From assembly GCA_026415595.1 (NCBI GenBank), contig JAOAGU010000034.1, forward strand, positions 1 through 10,478: a stretch of DNA of 10,478 bases. Reading direction: 5' to 3'. The DNA is from Thermodesulfovibrio sp. (GTDB lineage Bacteria > Nitrospirota > Thermodesulfovibrionia > Thermodesulfovibrionales > Thermodesulfovibrionaceae). The position numbers and the translations under genes were made by a program. The notes under the pieces are model-generated. The model had not been told where the DNA came from and searched no databases. It saw nothing but the letters and a program-made list of their open reading frames with translations. This document shows positions 1-7,604 of this stretch, piece after piece (position 1 is the stretch's first letter; every line of letters begins with the position of its first letter).

Positions 1-168
1 GATTAAAACTAAAGATACTGTAATTACTTTATAGCTCTCAGATTTAAATTTTTTAAACTCTCCTGATAGATATAGAATTTTTATTATTCTTTTCAATATA
101 ATTGATAGTCTTTTTGATGAAATTTTAATCTTTCTTTGTCTGTTAATAATATCAATATTTATTTTCAA
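1..168 (-). CDS. ybeY: YbeY rRNA maturation endoribonuclease, N-terminal part (runs off left edge)
   Basis: This frame starts with TTG at 168-166 and stays open for 56 codons to the window edge. The translation begins MKINIDIINRQRKI and reaches VITVSLVLI. An N-terminal 'NRQ' followed by a basic helix and then a hydrophobic strand is the pattern of YbeY, a zinc-dependent endoribonuclease acting in 16S rRNA 3'-end maturation and ribosome quality control. The catalytic H3xH5xH motif would lie outside the window, so the assignment rests on the N-terminus and on position. phoH, then an HD phosphodiesterase gene, then ybeY is a common order. The start overlaps the stop of the HD gene (TTG at 168-166, TGA at 167-165), which suggests translational coupling. 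An AG-rich stretch just upstream is a weak ribosome binding site. Confidence 0.78.
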   Translation of the reverse strand, partial: MKINIDIINRQRKIKISSKRLSIILKRIIKILYLSGEFKKFKSESYKVITVSLVLI

Positions 169-1679
169 TCTCTCTTTTCTCTTGGTTCATTTTCAGGATA
201 AGGAATTCTTCTATGAAAAATACCCGTTAAAATATGTTCAAATCTTTTCTTTATTTCAATCAAATCCTTTAATGTTATTTCACAATCATCAAGTTGACCA
301 TCAAGAAAAATATTTTTCGTTATTTTATCTATTAAACTTGAAATTCTTGCCGGCGTTGGATCATCAAGAGTTCTTGCAGAGGCTTCAATAGCATCGGCAA
401 GCATAATCAGAGCAGCAAGCTTAGTTTGAGGTTTAGGACCTGGATAACGATAGTCAATCTCAGGGGGTGGAGTTTCCTGTTCTTTTAGTGCTTTTTGATA
501 AAAATATGTAATAAGAAACGTTCCATGATGTTGCTGTATCACATCTTTAATTATTTCTGGTAAATTATATTCCATCGCGAGTTCAACACCATCTTTAACA
601 TGAGAAATAATTATCATACTGCTTAAATGAGGGTTAAGTTTTTCATGTTTACTAATGCATCCTGTTTGATTTTCCACAAAATATTCTGGCATTCTTATTT
701 TTCCTATATCGTGATAATAGGAAGCTACTTTTGCCAGCAATGGATTAACCCCTACCACTTCAGCAGCAGATTCTGCAAGGCTTCCAACTATCATGCTATG
801 ATGATATGTACCTGGTGCTTCAACAGAAAGATATTTCATTAAGGGATGGTCTATATCAAGAAGTTCTATTAAACTTAGCGGAGTAGCAATTTTAAATACT
901 TTTTCTACAACAGGTAAAAATAAAAAACATAAGGCGGAGACAGAAAAACCGTTAATAAAGGAGAAAACTATAAGAAAATAAACTGATTCAAGAGTTAATT
1001 CCTCTGTAATAGATAGAATAGATAGGGAAGAAATCAATGTAAGTATTACAATATATCCTCCAGCATTTATAATATCACTTCTTTTCTTTACACGCATAAG
1101 GCTAAATGCAGCAACAAGACATGTAATAAATACATACAGAGGGAATAAAGACATCTTTACCCAAATTCCAACCATTAAACTTAATATAAGAGAGAAAGTT
1201 ATGGCAGTATGAAAATCAAAAATCATGACAACGATTACAGCACCTATTGCTAAAGGGATTCCAAAATAGTGAACTATTGGATTTTCAATACCTAAACCCT
1301 TTGAAAATATGAAAAATATATAGTCAAATATTCTACCTATAACCAAATTTAAAATTATGAGACTACCAAGAAGAATTAACATTTTTATCTTTTTCAAATA
1401 GGTTGGCTTGTATCTCTGTAGGTCTCTATAGAAAAAAATAAGAAGAATAAAAATTAAAACAGCACTACCCAGGTAAGACAATATCCCCAATTTATAGTCG
1501 TGCAGTAAAAGAGAAATTAGAAAAGATAAAAAAACAATAGGATATAATACTTTTTTATCAATGAATTTTTTAGTCTGTTTACCATTTTGTGTCTGTTTAA
1601 ATCTTTCTATAAATTTTCTGAGATAACTTCTATCTGGTGTGACAGGCTTAAGTGGTTGATTGTTTTTCGTGTTTTTCAT
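165..1679 (-). CDS. pgpH: PgpH-type membrane HD-domain c-di-AMP phosphodiesterase, short form
   Basis: 504 residues: a basic N-terminus (1-42), seven or eight hydrophobic segments (about 43-258) and a cytoplasmic HD domain (about 265-490). All metal-ligand candidates of the HDIG class are visible: H294 in TYHHS, H323-D324 in YYHDIGK, H360, H384-H385 in QQHHG, and D429 in LADAIEASAR. The LADAIEASARTL segment is typical of PgpH. Family knowledge: PgpH hydrolyses the second messenger c-di-AMP to pApA at the membrane. Usual PgpH proteins are about 700-800 residues, with a large extracellular 7TMR-HDED domain between the first and second membrane helices. Here the first helix (43-60) leads almost directly into the next (64-84), so that sensor domain is absent. 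The gene overlaps the end of phoH by 32 bp and has an AGGAG site at 1693-1697. The catalytic domain is certain; the exact nucleotide substrate is inferred. Confidence 0.88.
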   Translation of the reverse strand: MKNTKNNQPLKPVTPDRSYLRKFIERFKQTQNGKQTKKFIDKKVLYPIVFLSFLISLLLHDYKLGILSYLGSAVLIFILLIFFYRDLQRYKPTYLKKIKMLILLGSLIILNLVIGRIFDYIFFIFSKGLGIENPIVHYFGIPLAIGAVIVVMIFDFHTAITFSLILSLMVGIWVKMSLFPLYVFITCLVAAFSLMRVKKRSDIINAGGYIVILTLISSLSILSITEELTLESVYFLIVFSFINGFSVSALCFLFLPVVEKVFKIATPLSLIELLDIDHPLMKYLSVEAPGTYHHSMIVGSLAESAAEVVGVNPLLAKVASYYHDIGKIRMPEYFVENQTGCISKHEKLNPHLSSMIIISHVKDGVELAMEYNLPEIIKDVIQQHHGTFLITYFYQKALKEQETPPPEIDYRYPGPKPQTKLAALIMLADAIEASARTLDDPTPARISSLIDKITKNIFLDGQLDDCEITLKDLIEIKKRFEHILTGIFHRRIPYPENEPREKRD

Positions 1680-2592
1680 AGGCTTTTATAATCTCCTGAA
1701 CAAGTCTGTGCCTTACCACATCCTTTTCCGTAAAGTATATAATCTTTATTCCCTCAATATCTTTAAGAATTTTCAAAGCTTCAACCAATCCTGAAACTTT
1801 TTGAGGTGGAAGATCAATCTGAGTTATATCGCCTGTTATAACAGTTTTTGATCCGAATCCAAGCCTTGTTAGATACATTTTCATCTGTTCAGTGGTTGTA
1901 TTTTGAGCCTCATCAAGAATTATAAAGGCATCATTGAGAGTCCTTCCTCTCATAAATGCAAGTGGTGCAATCTCTATAGCCCCTTTTTCAATTAATTTAG
2001 AAGCTCTATCAAGTTCAAGCATATCATAGAGAGCATCATGAAGTGGTCTAAGATAAGGGCTAACTTTTTCCTCTATATCACCAGGAAGAAATCCTAACTT
2101 TTCACCAGCCTCCACTGCAGGTCTCACAAGAACAATTCTGGATACATTTCTGCTAAGTAAAAAATGAATTGCCATTGCCATTGCAAGATAAGTTTTACCA
2201 GTTCCAGCAGGTCCGATACCAAAGACTATGTCATACTTCAACATTGCTTCCATATACTGTCTTTGCGTTTCTGTTTTAGGGATAATAACCCTTTTTCTTG
2301 AAGGTATTGGAATTCCGCCCTTGAATAGACCAAGGATTGAAACTGGTTTTCCTTCTTTGAATCCTTGAAGGGAATGTATTACATCTTCTGGTTTGACTAA
2401 GTATCCTTCTTTATTTACGAGCCTGATTTCTTCTATTATTTTTTCTGCCTGTTCAATATCCCTTTCATCTTCACCCTGAATAATTAGTTTATTACCTCTG
2501 ATACTTAGAGTAACATTCAATACATCCTCTATAAGTTTAAATATCTTATCTAACCCTCCATGAATAAAGGGATATTCTTTTTCTTCATTCAA
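1648..2592 (-). CDS. phoH: PhoH family P-loop ATPase (PhoH/PhoL type)
   Basis: 314 residues from the TTG at 2592. An N-terminal KH-like region (about 10-60) precedes the PhoH ATPase domain (about 103-308). Walker A is GPAGTGKT at 127-134, Walker B is FIILDEAQN at 223-231, and VITGD at 251-255 fits the sensor segment. PhoH/PhoL proteins are RNA-linked ATPases usually encoded beside ybeY, and this one is followed by an HD phosphodiesterase gene and ybeY, as expected. The start is uncertain. The perfect AAAGGAGG at 2624-2617 lies 24 nt from the TTG, too far for normal initiation, but only 6 nt from an in-frame ATA at 2610-2608. Starting there would add IARILE, read as MARILELNEE. The reported TTG start is the conservative choice. 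The gene overlaps the HD gene by 32 bp. Confidence 0.93.
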   Translation of the reverse strand: MNEEKEYPFIHGGLDKIFKLIEDVLNVTLSIRGNKLIIQGEDERDIEQAEKIIEEIRLVNKEGYLVKPEDVIHSLQGFKEGKPVSILGLFKGGIPIPSRKRVIIPKTETQRQYMEAMLKYDIVFGIGPAGTGKTYLAMAMAIHFLLSRNVSRIVLVRPAVEAGEKLGFLPGDIEEKVSPYLRPLHDALYDMLELDRASKLIEKGAIEIAPLAFMRGRTLNDAFIILDEAQNTTTEQMKMYLTRLGFGSKTVITGDITQIDLPPQKVSGLVEALKILKDIEGIKIIYFTEKDVVRHRLVQEIIKAYEKHEKQSTT

Positions 2593-2606
2593 TTCTAATA
2601 TACGTG

Positions 2607-3242
2607 CTATTGCTTTCCTCCTTTAGAAGTTTCTTTTATTTTCAGTATAAAATTATCAAATCCCTTATATCTAAGTTCCTCTGAAACTTTCTTTGCCTGT
2701 GAAAATCTTATGTAATTACCTACCCTTACTTTATATATTTCTTCTCTTGATAAAGTAACTTTATATCCAGCACTTTTAACTTTTTCCATAAAAGCTCTTG
2801 CATTGGAAATTTCAGAAAAAGCACCAACTTGAATTGTATAAAAAATATTAGTTGGGGTCTTAACCAATTTTTTATGTTTTTTGATTAATAATGTCTCATC
2901 TTTTTTTTCTAATTCTTGTGTTTTTTGGGAGGGACCTATTTCCTTAGTTTGTTTAGGTTCTTCTTTCTTGGCTATTTGTATTTCTATTTCTTTAGCTTTC
3001 TTTTCTTCAATCTGAGCTTGAGGAGGTTGTTCTTTTTTAGTCTCACTTTGTGGACTTAATAGTTCCTGTTTCTTTGCTAAAGCAGTTTCTACTGTTGAAG
3101 GTAAAACTGTTCTATCTGTTTCTTCGGTCTTTTGAATTTTAATCTCTTTAACAGGAGCAGTTATATATCCAATAGAGAAACCTAATAAAATACCTATTAC
3201 TGAAAGACCTGCTAAGATTAAAAAAAACATTTTTTTACTCAT
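2607..3242 (-). CDS. SPOR-domain membrane-anchored protein
   Basis: 211 residues from the chosen ATG at 3242-3240. A short cytoplasmic tail is followed by one transmembrane helix (about 5-28), a long linker rich in Lys, Glu and Gln (about 30-132), and a C-terminal SPOR domain (about 133-205; YTIQVGAFSEISNARAF and VRVGNY are typical). SPOR domains bind peptidoglycan glycan strands stripped of their peptides, often at division sites, so this is probably an inner-membrane protein reaching the periplasm. An earlier ATG at 3272 overlaps the queA stop (ATGA) but has no ribosome binding site. The later ATG has GGGAGAGGAA about 10 nt upstream (3261-3252) and places the helix directly at the N-terminus, so I prefer it. 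Its C-terminal codons hold the AAAGGAGG that serves phoH. The partner is unknown; the nearby SpoIID-like gene is a candidate. Confidence 0.85.
   Translation of the reverse strand: MSKKMFFLILAGLSVIGILLGFSIGYITAPVKEIKIQKTEETDRTVLPSTVETALAKKQELLSPQSETKKEQPPQAQIEEKKAKEIEIQIAKKEEPKQTKEIGPSQKTQELEKKDETLLIKKHKKLVKTPTNIFYTIQVGAFSEISNARAFMEKVKSAGYKVTLSREEIYKVRVGNYIRFSQAKKVSEELRYKGFDNFILKIKETSKGGKQ
2617..2624 (-). promoter_or_regulatory. Strong ribosome binding site ahead of phoH, inside the SPOR gene end
   Basis: AAAGGAGG on the minus strand encodes part of the SPOR protein C-terminus (SKGGKQ). It is 6 nt from an in-frame ATA (2610) and 24 nt from the TTG (2592). Its position argues that phoH translation begins before the TTG. 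Confidence 0.65.
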
Positions 3243-3268
3243 GACAATTAATTCCTCTCCCTTTTGTT

Positions 3269-4306
3269 TCATATGATTAACATAGCATCGCCATAGGAAA
3301 AAAATCTATATTTTTTCTGTATAGCCTCTTCATATGCTTTTTTTACTTTATAGGAATCACAAAAGGCATAAACAAGAGCAAGAGGGGTTGACTTGGGAAG
3401 ATGAAAGTTTGTAATTAAAGCATCAACAATTTTAAATTCATATCCAGGATATATGAAAATATCTGTCATGCCTCTGATTTTCTCATTATTAGAACCCATA
3501 TCTGTAAAAAAACCTGATGCCCATCCCTCAAGTGCTCTTGTAGTTGTTGTCCCCACAAAAAAAACTTTTTTACCTGATTTTTTTACATTATAAATTTCAT
3601 CTAAAAGTTTTCTTTCAATTTCAAAATACTCAGAATCCATTTTATGCCCCTCTAAATTCTTATCAGTAATCGTTTTAAATGTCCCTATACCTACATGGAG
3701 AGTAATTTCTTTTAATAAAACTCCTTTTTGAATAATTTCCTCAAGAAGTTTTTTGGTAAAATGAAGCCCTGCTGTTGGAGCCGCAATTGAACCGTTTTGC
3801 TTTGCATATACTGTTTGATAATCCTCTCTGTCTTCCTGGCCGGGTTTTCTCTTTATGTATGGTGGCAATGGCATAAAGCCTTTTTCATAAATAAAATTTT
3901 TTACAAAATTAGGCTTCATATTTGAAAAAACAATTTCCTTACCATGAGAATTTTTTCTAATAAAAAATTCTCTATCATCAATAATAACTTTACCTTCGTA
4001 ATTTCCTTTTGTCATTATCTCCCATACGGTACTATCAGCTTCTATCTGTTTTTCCTTTATAAGAAGAATTTCTATTTTACCTCCCGTTGGTTTTCTTACA
4101 ATTAATCTTGCAGGAATAACTTTTGTATTATTTATTATCAACATATCACCGCTATTTAAATATTCGACTATCTCAAAAAATATTCTATGTTCAATTTGCC
4201 CAGTATCCTTATGCAAAACAAGAAGTTTTGCTTTATCTCTTTCCTTAAGAGGTTGCTGAGCAATTAATTCTGTTGGTAAATTATATTCAAGATCAATTGT
4301 TTTCAT
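3269..4306 (-). CDS. queA: S-adenosylmethionine:tRNA ribosyltransferase-isomerase QueA
   Basis: 345 residues, the normal length. QueA transfers and isomerises the ribosyl group of S-adenosylmethionine onto 7-aminomethyl-7-deazaguanine in tRNA, giving epoxyqueuosine. Family segments are present in order: the N-terminal YNLPTELIAQ (8-17), NTKVIPARL (60-68), APTAGLHFT (176-184), HVGIGTF (204-210), GTTTTRALE (252-260), NFHLPKSTP (300-308) and the C-terminal YRFFSYGDAMLI (333-344). The enzyme is cytosolic. The start ATG overlaps the end of the SpoIID-like gene by 14 bp and has no clear ribosome binding site, so coupling to the upstream gene is likely. queH, the enzyme for the next step, is in the same operon two genes upstream. 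No sign of damage. Confidence 0.97.
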   Translation of the reverse strand: MKTIDLEYNLPTELIAQQPLKERDKAKLLVLHKDTGQIEHRIFFEIVEYLNSGDMLIINNTKVIPARLIVRKPTGGKIEILLIKEKQIEADSTVWEIMTKGNYEGKVIIDDREFFIRKNSHGKEIVFSNMKPNFVKNFIYEKGFMPLPPYIKRKPGQEDREDYQTVYAKQNGSIAAPTAGLHFTKKLLEEIIQKGVLLKEITLHVGIGTFKTITDKNLEGHKMDSEYFEIERKLLDEIYNVKKSGKKVFFVGTTTTRALEGWASGFFTDMGSNNEKIRGMTDIFIYPGYEFKIVDALITNFHLPKSTPLALVYAFCDSYKVKKAYEEAIQKKYRFFSYGDAMLII

Positions 4307-5288
4307 TTATTTTAGAAAAGTCAGTTCCAGGATAAAAATATTGAAGAATCTCTTTATAGTTTTTCCCATCTTGTGCCATCTGAAATGCACACCACTGACA
4401 CATTCCTACTCCATGTCCATATCCTCTGCCTTCAAAAATTACCCCACCTTCTTCAACTCTCATATTTATTACCATTGTACTTGGAAGAGGTGTCCATTTA
4501 AGTAATCTTCTTAATTCATTTGCTTTTATTATTTTTTCTTTTTCTCCATCAGTAAACTTTAATTCCTTTATTCTTCCAGTTGTTGTGTAGCTTACTATTT
4601 CAACATCTTTTATCTTATTAATTGATAACGCTTTTTCTAATAATTCAAAGGATATTTTTTTCTCCCAGAAATTATAAGGTGATGGAGTAAAAGGAACTTC
4701 TACTGACTTTAAATAGGGATACTCTCTACCGAAAATCTCCTTCGGGTCTTCTGTCTTTTCTACGCTACAGGCATGATAAAAAGCCATTATAGGTTCTTTA
4801 TTGTAAACTAATATTTCTCCTTTTGTCTCTCTAACTGCCTTATCAATATCTTCTGTCCCTCCTTCTCCCTTGTATACCTGGTGAAAAACTGAGGATGTAA
4901 CATCATAAAAATTTCTTGTTCTATTTCTAATAATATGGGCAACTGCATAGGTTCGAGCTAAAACTGCCTGTGCCTTAAGTGCTTCTAATGGCCAATGAAT
5001 ACCAACCTCTGAAGCTACAACTCCTTTTACATATTCCTCAAGATCAACAACATTTATTAAAAAATATCCTTCAGCACTTTTCCATAGCTCTATCTCACCC
5101 CGATAAATTGTACCACTAACAATCGCCCTTGCAGAAACCTTTTTCAAATTGTCCATTTCATTTGTTGAAGGAGGTCTATCCCCTATAAGCACTCTTATGT
5201 ATGAATTTGGATTTTTATCAATTGAATAAGTCTCACATACGATATTTACAATAATGAAAAAAATTAAAACTATTCTTAATATAATCAT
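4293..5288 (-). CDS. SpoIID/LytB-type peptidoglycan lytic transglycosylase-like protein
   Basis: 331 residues. An N-terminal hydrophobic segment (about 2-18) is a signal peptide or anchor. Cys18 follows it, but the residues before it (NIV) do not make a good lipobox. The SpoIID domain spans about 55-325. Typical segments are LEEYVKGVVASEV (83-95), whose glutamate E94 matches the catalytic position of SpoIID, LKAQAVLARTYA (104-115), FYHACS (170-175) and GRGYGHGVGMCQWCAFQMA (287-305). Known family role: SpoIID cuts glycan strands that have lost their stem peptides during spore engulfment. The usual GG after the YHS.S segment is replaced here by VEK. Nothing else in the window suggests sporulation, so a vegetative wall-remodelling role is likely. 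It overlaps the DUF2905 gene (ATGA) and queA. Export and glycan cleavage are inferred from the family. Confidence 0.9.
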   Translation of the reverse strand: MIILRIVLIFFIIVNIVCETYSIDKNPNSYIRVLIGDRPPSTNEMDNLKKVSARAIVSGTIYRGEIELWKSAEGYFLINVVDLEEYVKGVVASEVGIHWPLEALKAQAVLARTYAVAHIIRNRTRNFYDVTSSVFHQVYKGEGGTEDIDKAVRETKGEILVYNKEPIMAFYHACSVEKTEDPKEIFGREYPYLKSVEVPFTPSPYNFWEKKISFELLEKALSINKIKDVEIVSYTTTGRIKELKFTDGEKEKIIKANELRRLLKWTPLPSTMVINMRVEEGGVIFEGRGYGHGVGMCQWCAFQMAQDGKNYKEILQYFYPGTDFSKINENN

Positions 5289-5500
5289 TTCTTACTCAGC
5301 AAGTATAATATTAGACTAATGACTATACTTAATAAAATTGAGGTGCCAAGCGGAAAATAGAAAACGAAATTTCTTCTTTCAATAACTATATCCCCTGGAA
5401 GTTTACCAATAAGAGGAACTTTACCTGCAAAGGTCAACAGAAAGCCAAGAAGAATAATTACAAATCCTAAAATAATAAGAAATTTTCCTATTTCACTCAT
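5285..5500 (-). CDS. DUF2905 family small membrane protein
   Basis: 71 residues with two membrane helices (about 6-25 and 47-69) joined by a loop carrying KLPGDIVIERRNFVFYFPL (33-51), the conserved LPGDI..RN..FYFPL core of the DUF2905 family. TSILLSIVISL follows in the second helix, as usual for the family. The function is unknown. Full length for the family. It overlaps queH by 8 bp upstream and the SpoIID-like gene by 4 bp downstream, so it is almost certainly co-translated with them. Small proteins of this family are often encoded near ruvB, queA or spoIID-like genes, as I recall, but this does not reveal what it does. Confidence 0.88.
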   Translation of the reverse strand: MSEIGKFLIILGFVIILLGFLLTFAGKVPLIGKLPGDIVIERRNFVFYFPLGTSILLSIVISLILYLLSKK

Positions 5501-6038
5501 AATCTATCTCTTTTAAATATCTCTCTGCTTCTGAATAAATACAACCGCAGTATCTCTGCTTATATAATTCCAAAACTTTACCTATATTCATAGCCTTTTT
5601 AAAACCTGACCTGAAATCATCATTCACAAAGTCAATTCCACATTGTTCACCAAGTTCTTTACCAATTTTTATTATTTTATCAAAATTTTGATAAGGACTT
5701 ACTAATAAAGTTGTTGTAAAATAACTGAATCCTAACTTCACTGCTTTTTTTGCAGTCTCATAAAGCCTTAATCTATAACAAATCAAGCATCTTTCTTTTT
5801 CTTTTCCTGAAACCATTCGAATAAATTTATAAAATTCTCTGTAATCTTCATCATAAATTACGTCCAGTTTCCATAATTGTTCAAGTTTTTTTAGGGAATC
5901 TAATCTCAATCTATACTCTGTATAAGGATGTATGTTAGGATTGTACCAATATAAAGTAATTTCAAAGCCTTTATTTTTTAAAGCTTGTATTGGATATATA
6001 GCACAGTTACTACAGCAAGTATGCAACAATATTTTCAT
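5493..6038 (-). CDS. queH: Epoxyqueuosine reductase QueH (former DUF208)
   Basis: 181 residues. QueH reduces epoxyqueuosine to queuosine in tRNA, the last step of the pathway, and is unrelated to the cobalamin-dependent QueG. The family cysteines are all present: HTCCSNC (C8, C9, C12), RCLICYRLRL (C84, C87) and YCGC (C164, C166). In studied QueH proteins such cysteines hold a 4Fe-4S cluster and a second metal. The N-terminal KILLHTCC segment and the SPYQNFDKI segment (114-122) also fit the family. The ATG lies one base after the ruvB stop, with a weak AAAGG upstream. queA, making its substrate, is in the same operon, which supports the assignment. Cytosolic. Confidence 0.94.
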   Translation of the reverse strand: MKILLHTCCSNCAIYPIQALKNKGFEITLYWYNPNIHPYTEYRLRLDSLKKLEQLWKLDVIYDEDYREFYKFIRMVSGKEKERCLICYRLRLYETAKKAVKLGFSYFTTTLLVSPYQNFDKIIKIGKELGEQCGIDFVNDDFRSGFKKAMNIGKVLELYKQRYCGCIYSEAERYLKEIDYE

Positions 6039-6039
6039 A

Positions 6040-7017
6040 CTAAAAAAGCCTTTCAGGAAAGTTTTTTCTCAATACTTCATAGGCAAGACGAGTTGCCACT
6101 CTTCCACGAGCAGTCCTTTCAATAAATCCTTCTTGCATTAAATATGGCTCATAAACGTCTTCAATTGTATCTTTATCCTCCCTTAAAGAAGCCGCAATAG
6201 ACTCAATGCCTGCTGGCCCACCATTAAATTTATCTATGATAGTAGTAAGAATTTTCCTGTCCATATCATCAAGCCCGTAGTCATCTACATCCATAGCAAT
6301 TAGAGCTTCCTTAGTTATATTTAAATCTATAGTCTCTTGTGCATTAACCTGAGCAAAATCTCTAATTCTCTTTAAAAGCCTATTTGCTACTCTTGGCGTA
6401 CCACGTGATCTCCTTGCAATCTCTATCGCTGATTCTTCAGTAATTGATATACCAAGTATAGATGATGACCTTTTAACAATCTCTTTAAGCTCATCTGGAG
6501 AATAAAATTCTAATCTAAATACTACACCAAATCTATCTCTTAAAGGAGAAGTAATCAGTCCAGTTCTTGTTGTAGCACCTATAAGAGTGAATCGGGGTAA
6601 ATTAATTTTTATAGAACGAGCAGAGGGTCCCTGTCCAACTATTATATCAAGGGTAAAATCTTCCATTGCAGGATAAAGTATCTCTTCTACTACTCGCGGA
6701 AGTCTGTGTATTTCATCAATGAATAAAATATCTCTGTCAGAAAGATTAGTAAGAATTGCTGCCACATCACCTGCTCTTTCAAGTACAGGACCGGAAGTAC
6801 TCTTTATGTTAACTCCTAATTCATTAGCTATAACAGTTGCAAGAGTCGTCTTTCCAAGTCCGGGAGGACCACAAAAAAGAACATGATCAAGGGGGTCTCC
6901 TCGTAAAATAGCAGCTTTAATAAAGACTTCAATATTCTCTTTGATCTTCCTCTGACCAATAAAATCCCTTAAAGTCTTTGGTCGGAGTGTTATATCTAAC
7001 AATTCATAATTCTGCAT
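6040..7017 (-). CDS. ruvB: Holliday junction branch-migration ATPase RuvB
   Basis: 325 residues, near the usual 330-350. RuvB forms hexameric rings on DNA flanking a RuvA-bound Holliday junction and drives branch migration by ATP hydrolysis. Visible features: N-terminal LRPKTLRDFIGQ (11-22), Walker A GPPGLGKT (50-57), Walker B with DEIHR (101-105), sensor I GATTR (147-151), the SPLRDRFG segment with the arginine finger (157-164), sensor II RGTPRVANRLLKR, and the C-terminal winged helix (about 255-325) ending in TARGRVATRLAYEVL. It overlaps ruvA by 14 bp, the standard ruvAB pairing. AGCAGG shortly upstream of the ATG is a modest ribosome binding site. No ruvC lies beside the pair, so the resolvase must be encoded elsewhere or replaced. 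Confidence 0.97.
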   Translation of the reverse strand: MQNYELLDITLRPKTLRDFIGQRKIKENIEVFIKAAILRGDPLDHVLFCGPPGLGKTTLATVIANELGVNIKSTSGPVLERAGDVAAILTNLSDRDILFIDEIHRLPRVVEEILYPAMEDFTLDIIVGQGPSARSIKINLPRFTLIGATTRTGLITSPLRDRFGVVFRLEFYSPDELKEIVKRSSSILGISITEESAIEIARRSRGTPRVANRLLKRIRDFAQVNAQETIDLNITKEALIAMDVDDYGLDDMDRKILTTIIDKFNGGPAGIESIAASLREDKDTIEDVYEPYLMQEGFIERTARGRVATRLAYEVLRKNFPERLF

Positions 7018-7579
7018 TTTTACCTGCTAAAAGATTTAGACACTCTTTTATAATTGAAGCCTCATCTTTTTCTTTACTATAAACCTTTTCCAAAACTCCC
7101 CTTGCATCAGTTTTCTTATAACCAAGATTTACAAGTGCTGACAGTATATCTTCATACCTTCTGTCAAGTTCATATTTTAAAGAAGGCAGAACGCCTTTTA
7201 ATTCAAGCAAAATTCTTTGAGCAGTCTTTTTCCCAATGCCGGGCACTCTACTTAAAGATTTGACGTCATCCTTTTCAATTATATTTTCCAAATTATCTCT
7301 ATCATAGGTTGAAATAATACTCATGGCTGTTATCGGTCCTATCCCAGAAATTTTAATTAATTCATCAAAGAGTTCTTTTTCGTATAGTTCCAGAAAACCA
7401 TAAATTTCTATTGTTTCTTCTTTTATGACCACAGAAGTATAAATCTGAATTTCTTGTTCATTTCTTACAAATTGAAACGTTTTTAATGGAACTTTGACTC
7501 CAAAGCCTATTGACCCAACCAGAATTATTAATTTATCTGGTTTTATAGAAACAATTTTACCCTTTAAAAATTCAAACAT
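7004..7579 (-). CDS. ruvA: Holliday junction DNA-binding protein RuvA
   Basis: 191 residues, slightly shorter than the roughly 200 of E. coli. RuvA tetramers bind four-way junctions and load RuvB. The OB-fold domain covers about 1-63, starting MFEFLKGKIVSI. Two helix-hairpin-helix motifs follow: ISGIGPITAMSII (77-89) and VPGIGKKTAQRIL (112-124). The C-terminal RuvB-contact domain is about 142-188 (ALVNLGYKKTDAR). A typical acidic pin loop is likely near 50-58 (EET). The ATG follows the hydroxy-acid dehydrogenase gene by a 25 bp gap of nearly pure A/T with no ribosome binding site, so expression may rely on re-initiation. It overlaps ruvB by 14 bp. Confidence 0.96.
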   Translation of the reverse strand: MFEFLKGKIVSIKPDKLIILVGSIGFGVKVPLKTFQFVRNEQEIQIYTSVVIKEETIEIYGFLELYEKELFDELIKISGIGPITAMSIISTYDRDNLENIIEKDDVKSLSRVPGIGKKTAQRILLELKGVLPSLKYELDRRYEDILSALVNLGYKKTDARGVLEKVYSKEKDEASIIKECLNLLAGKNAEL

Positions 7580-7604
7580 TTTTTATACTTTATTTTAACA
7601 TAAG

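Noticed and set aside
182..842. Plus-strand open frames opposite the HD phosphodiesterase gene
   Set aside because: Both are antisense to conserved HD-domain codons and have no family features.
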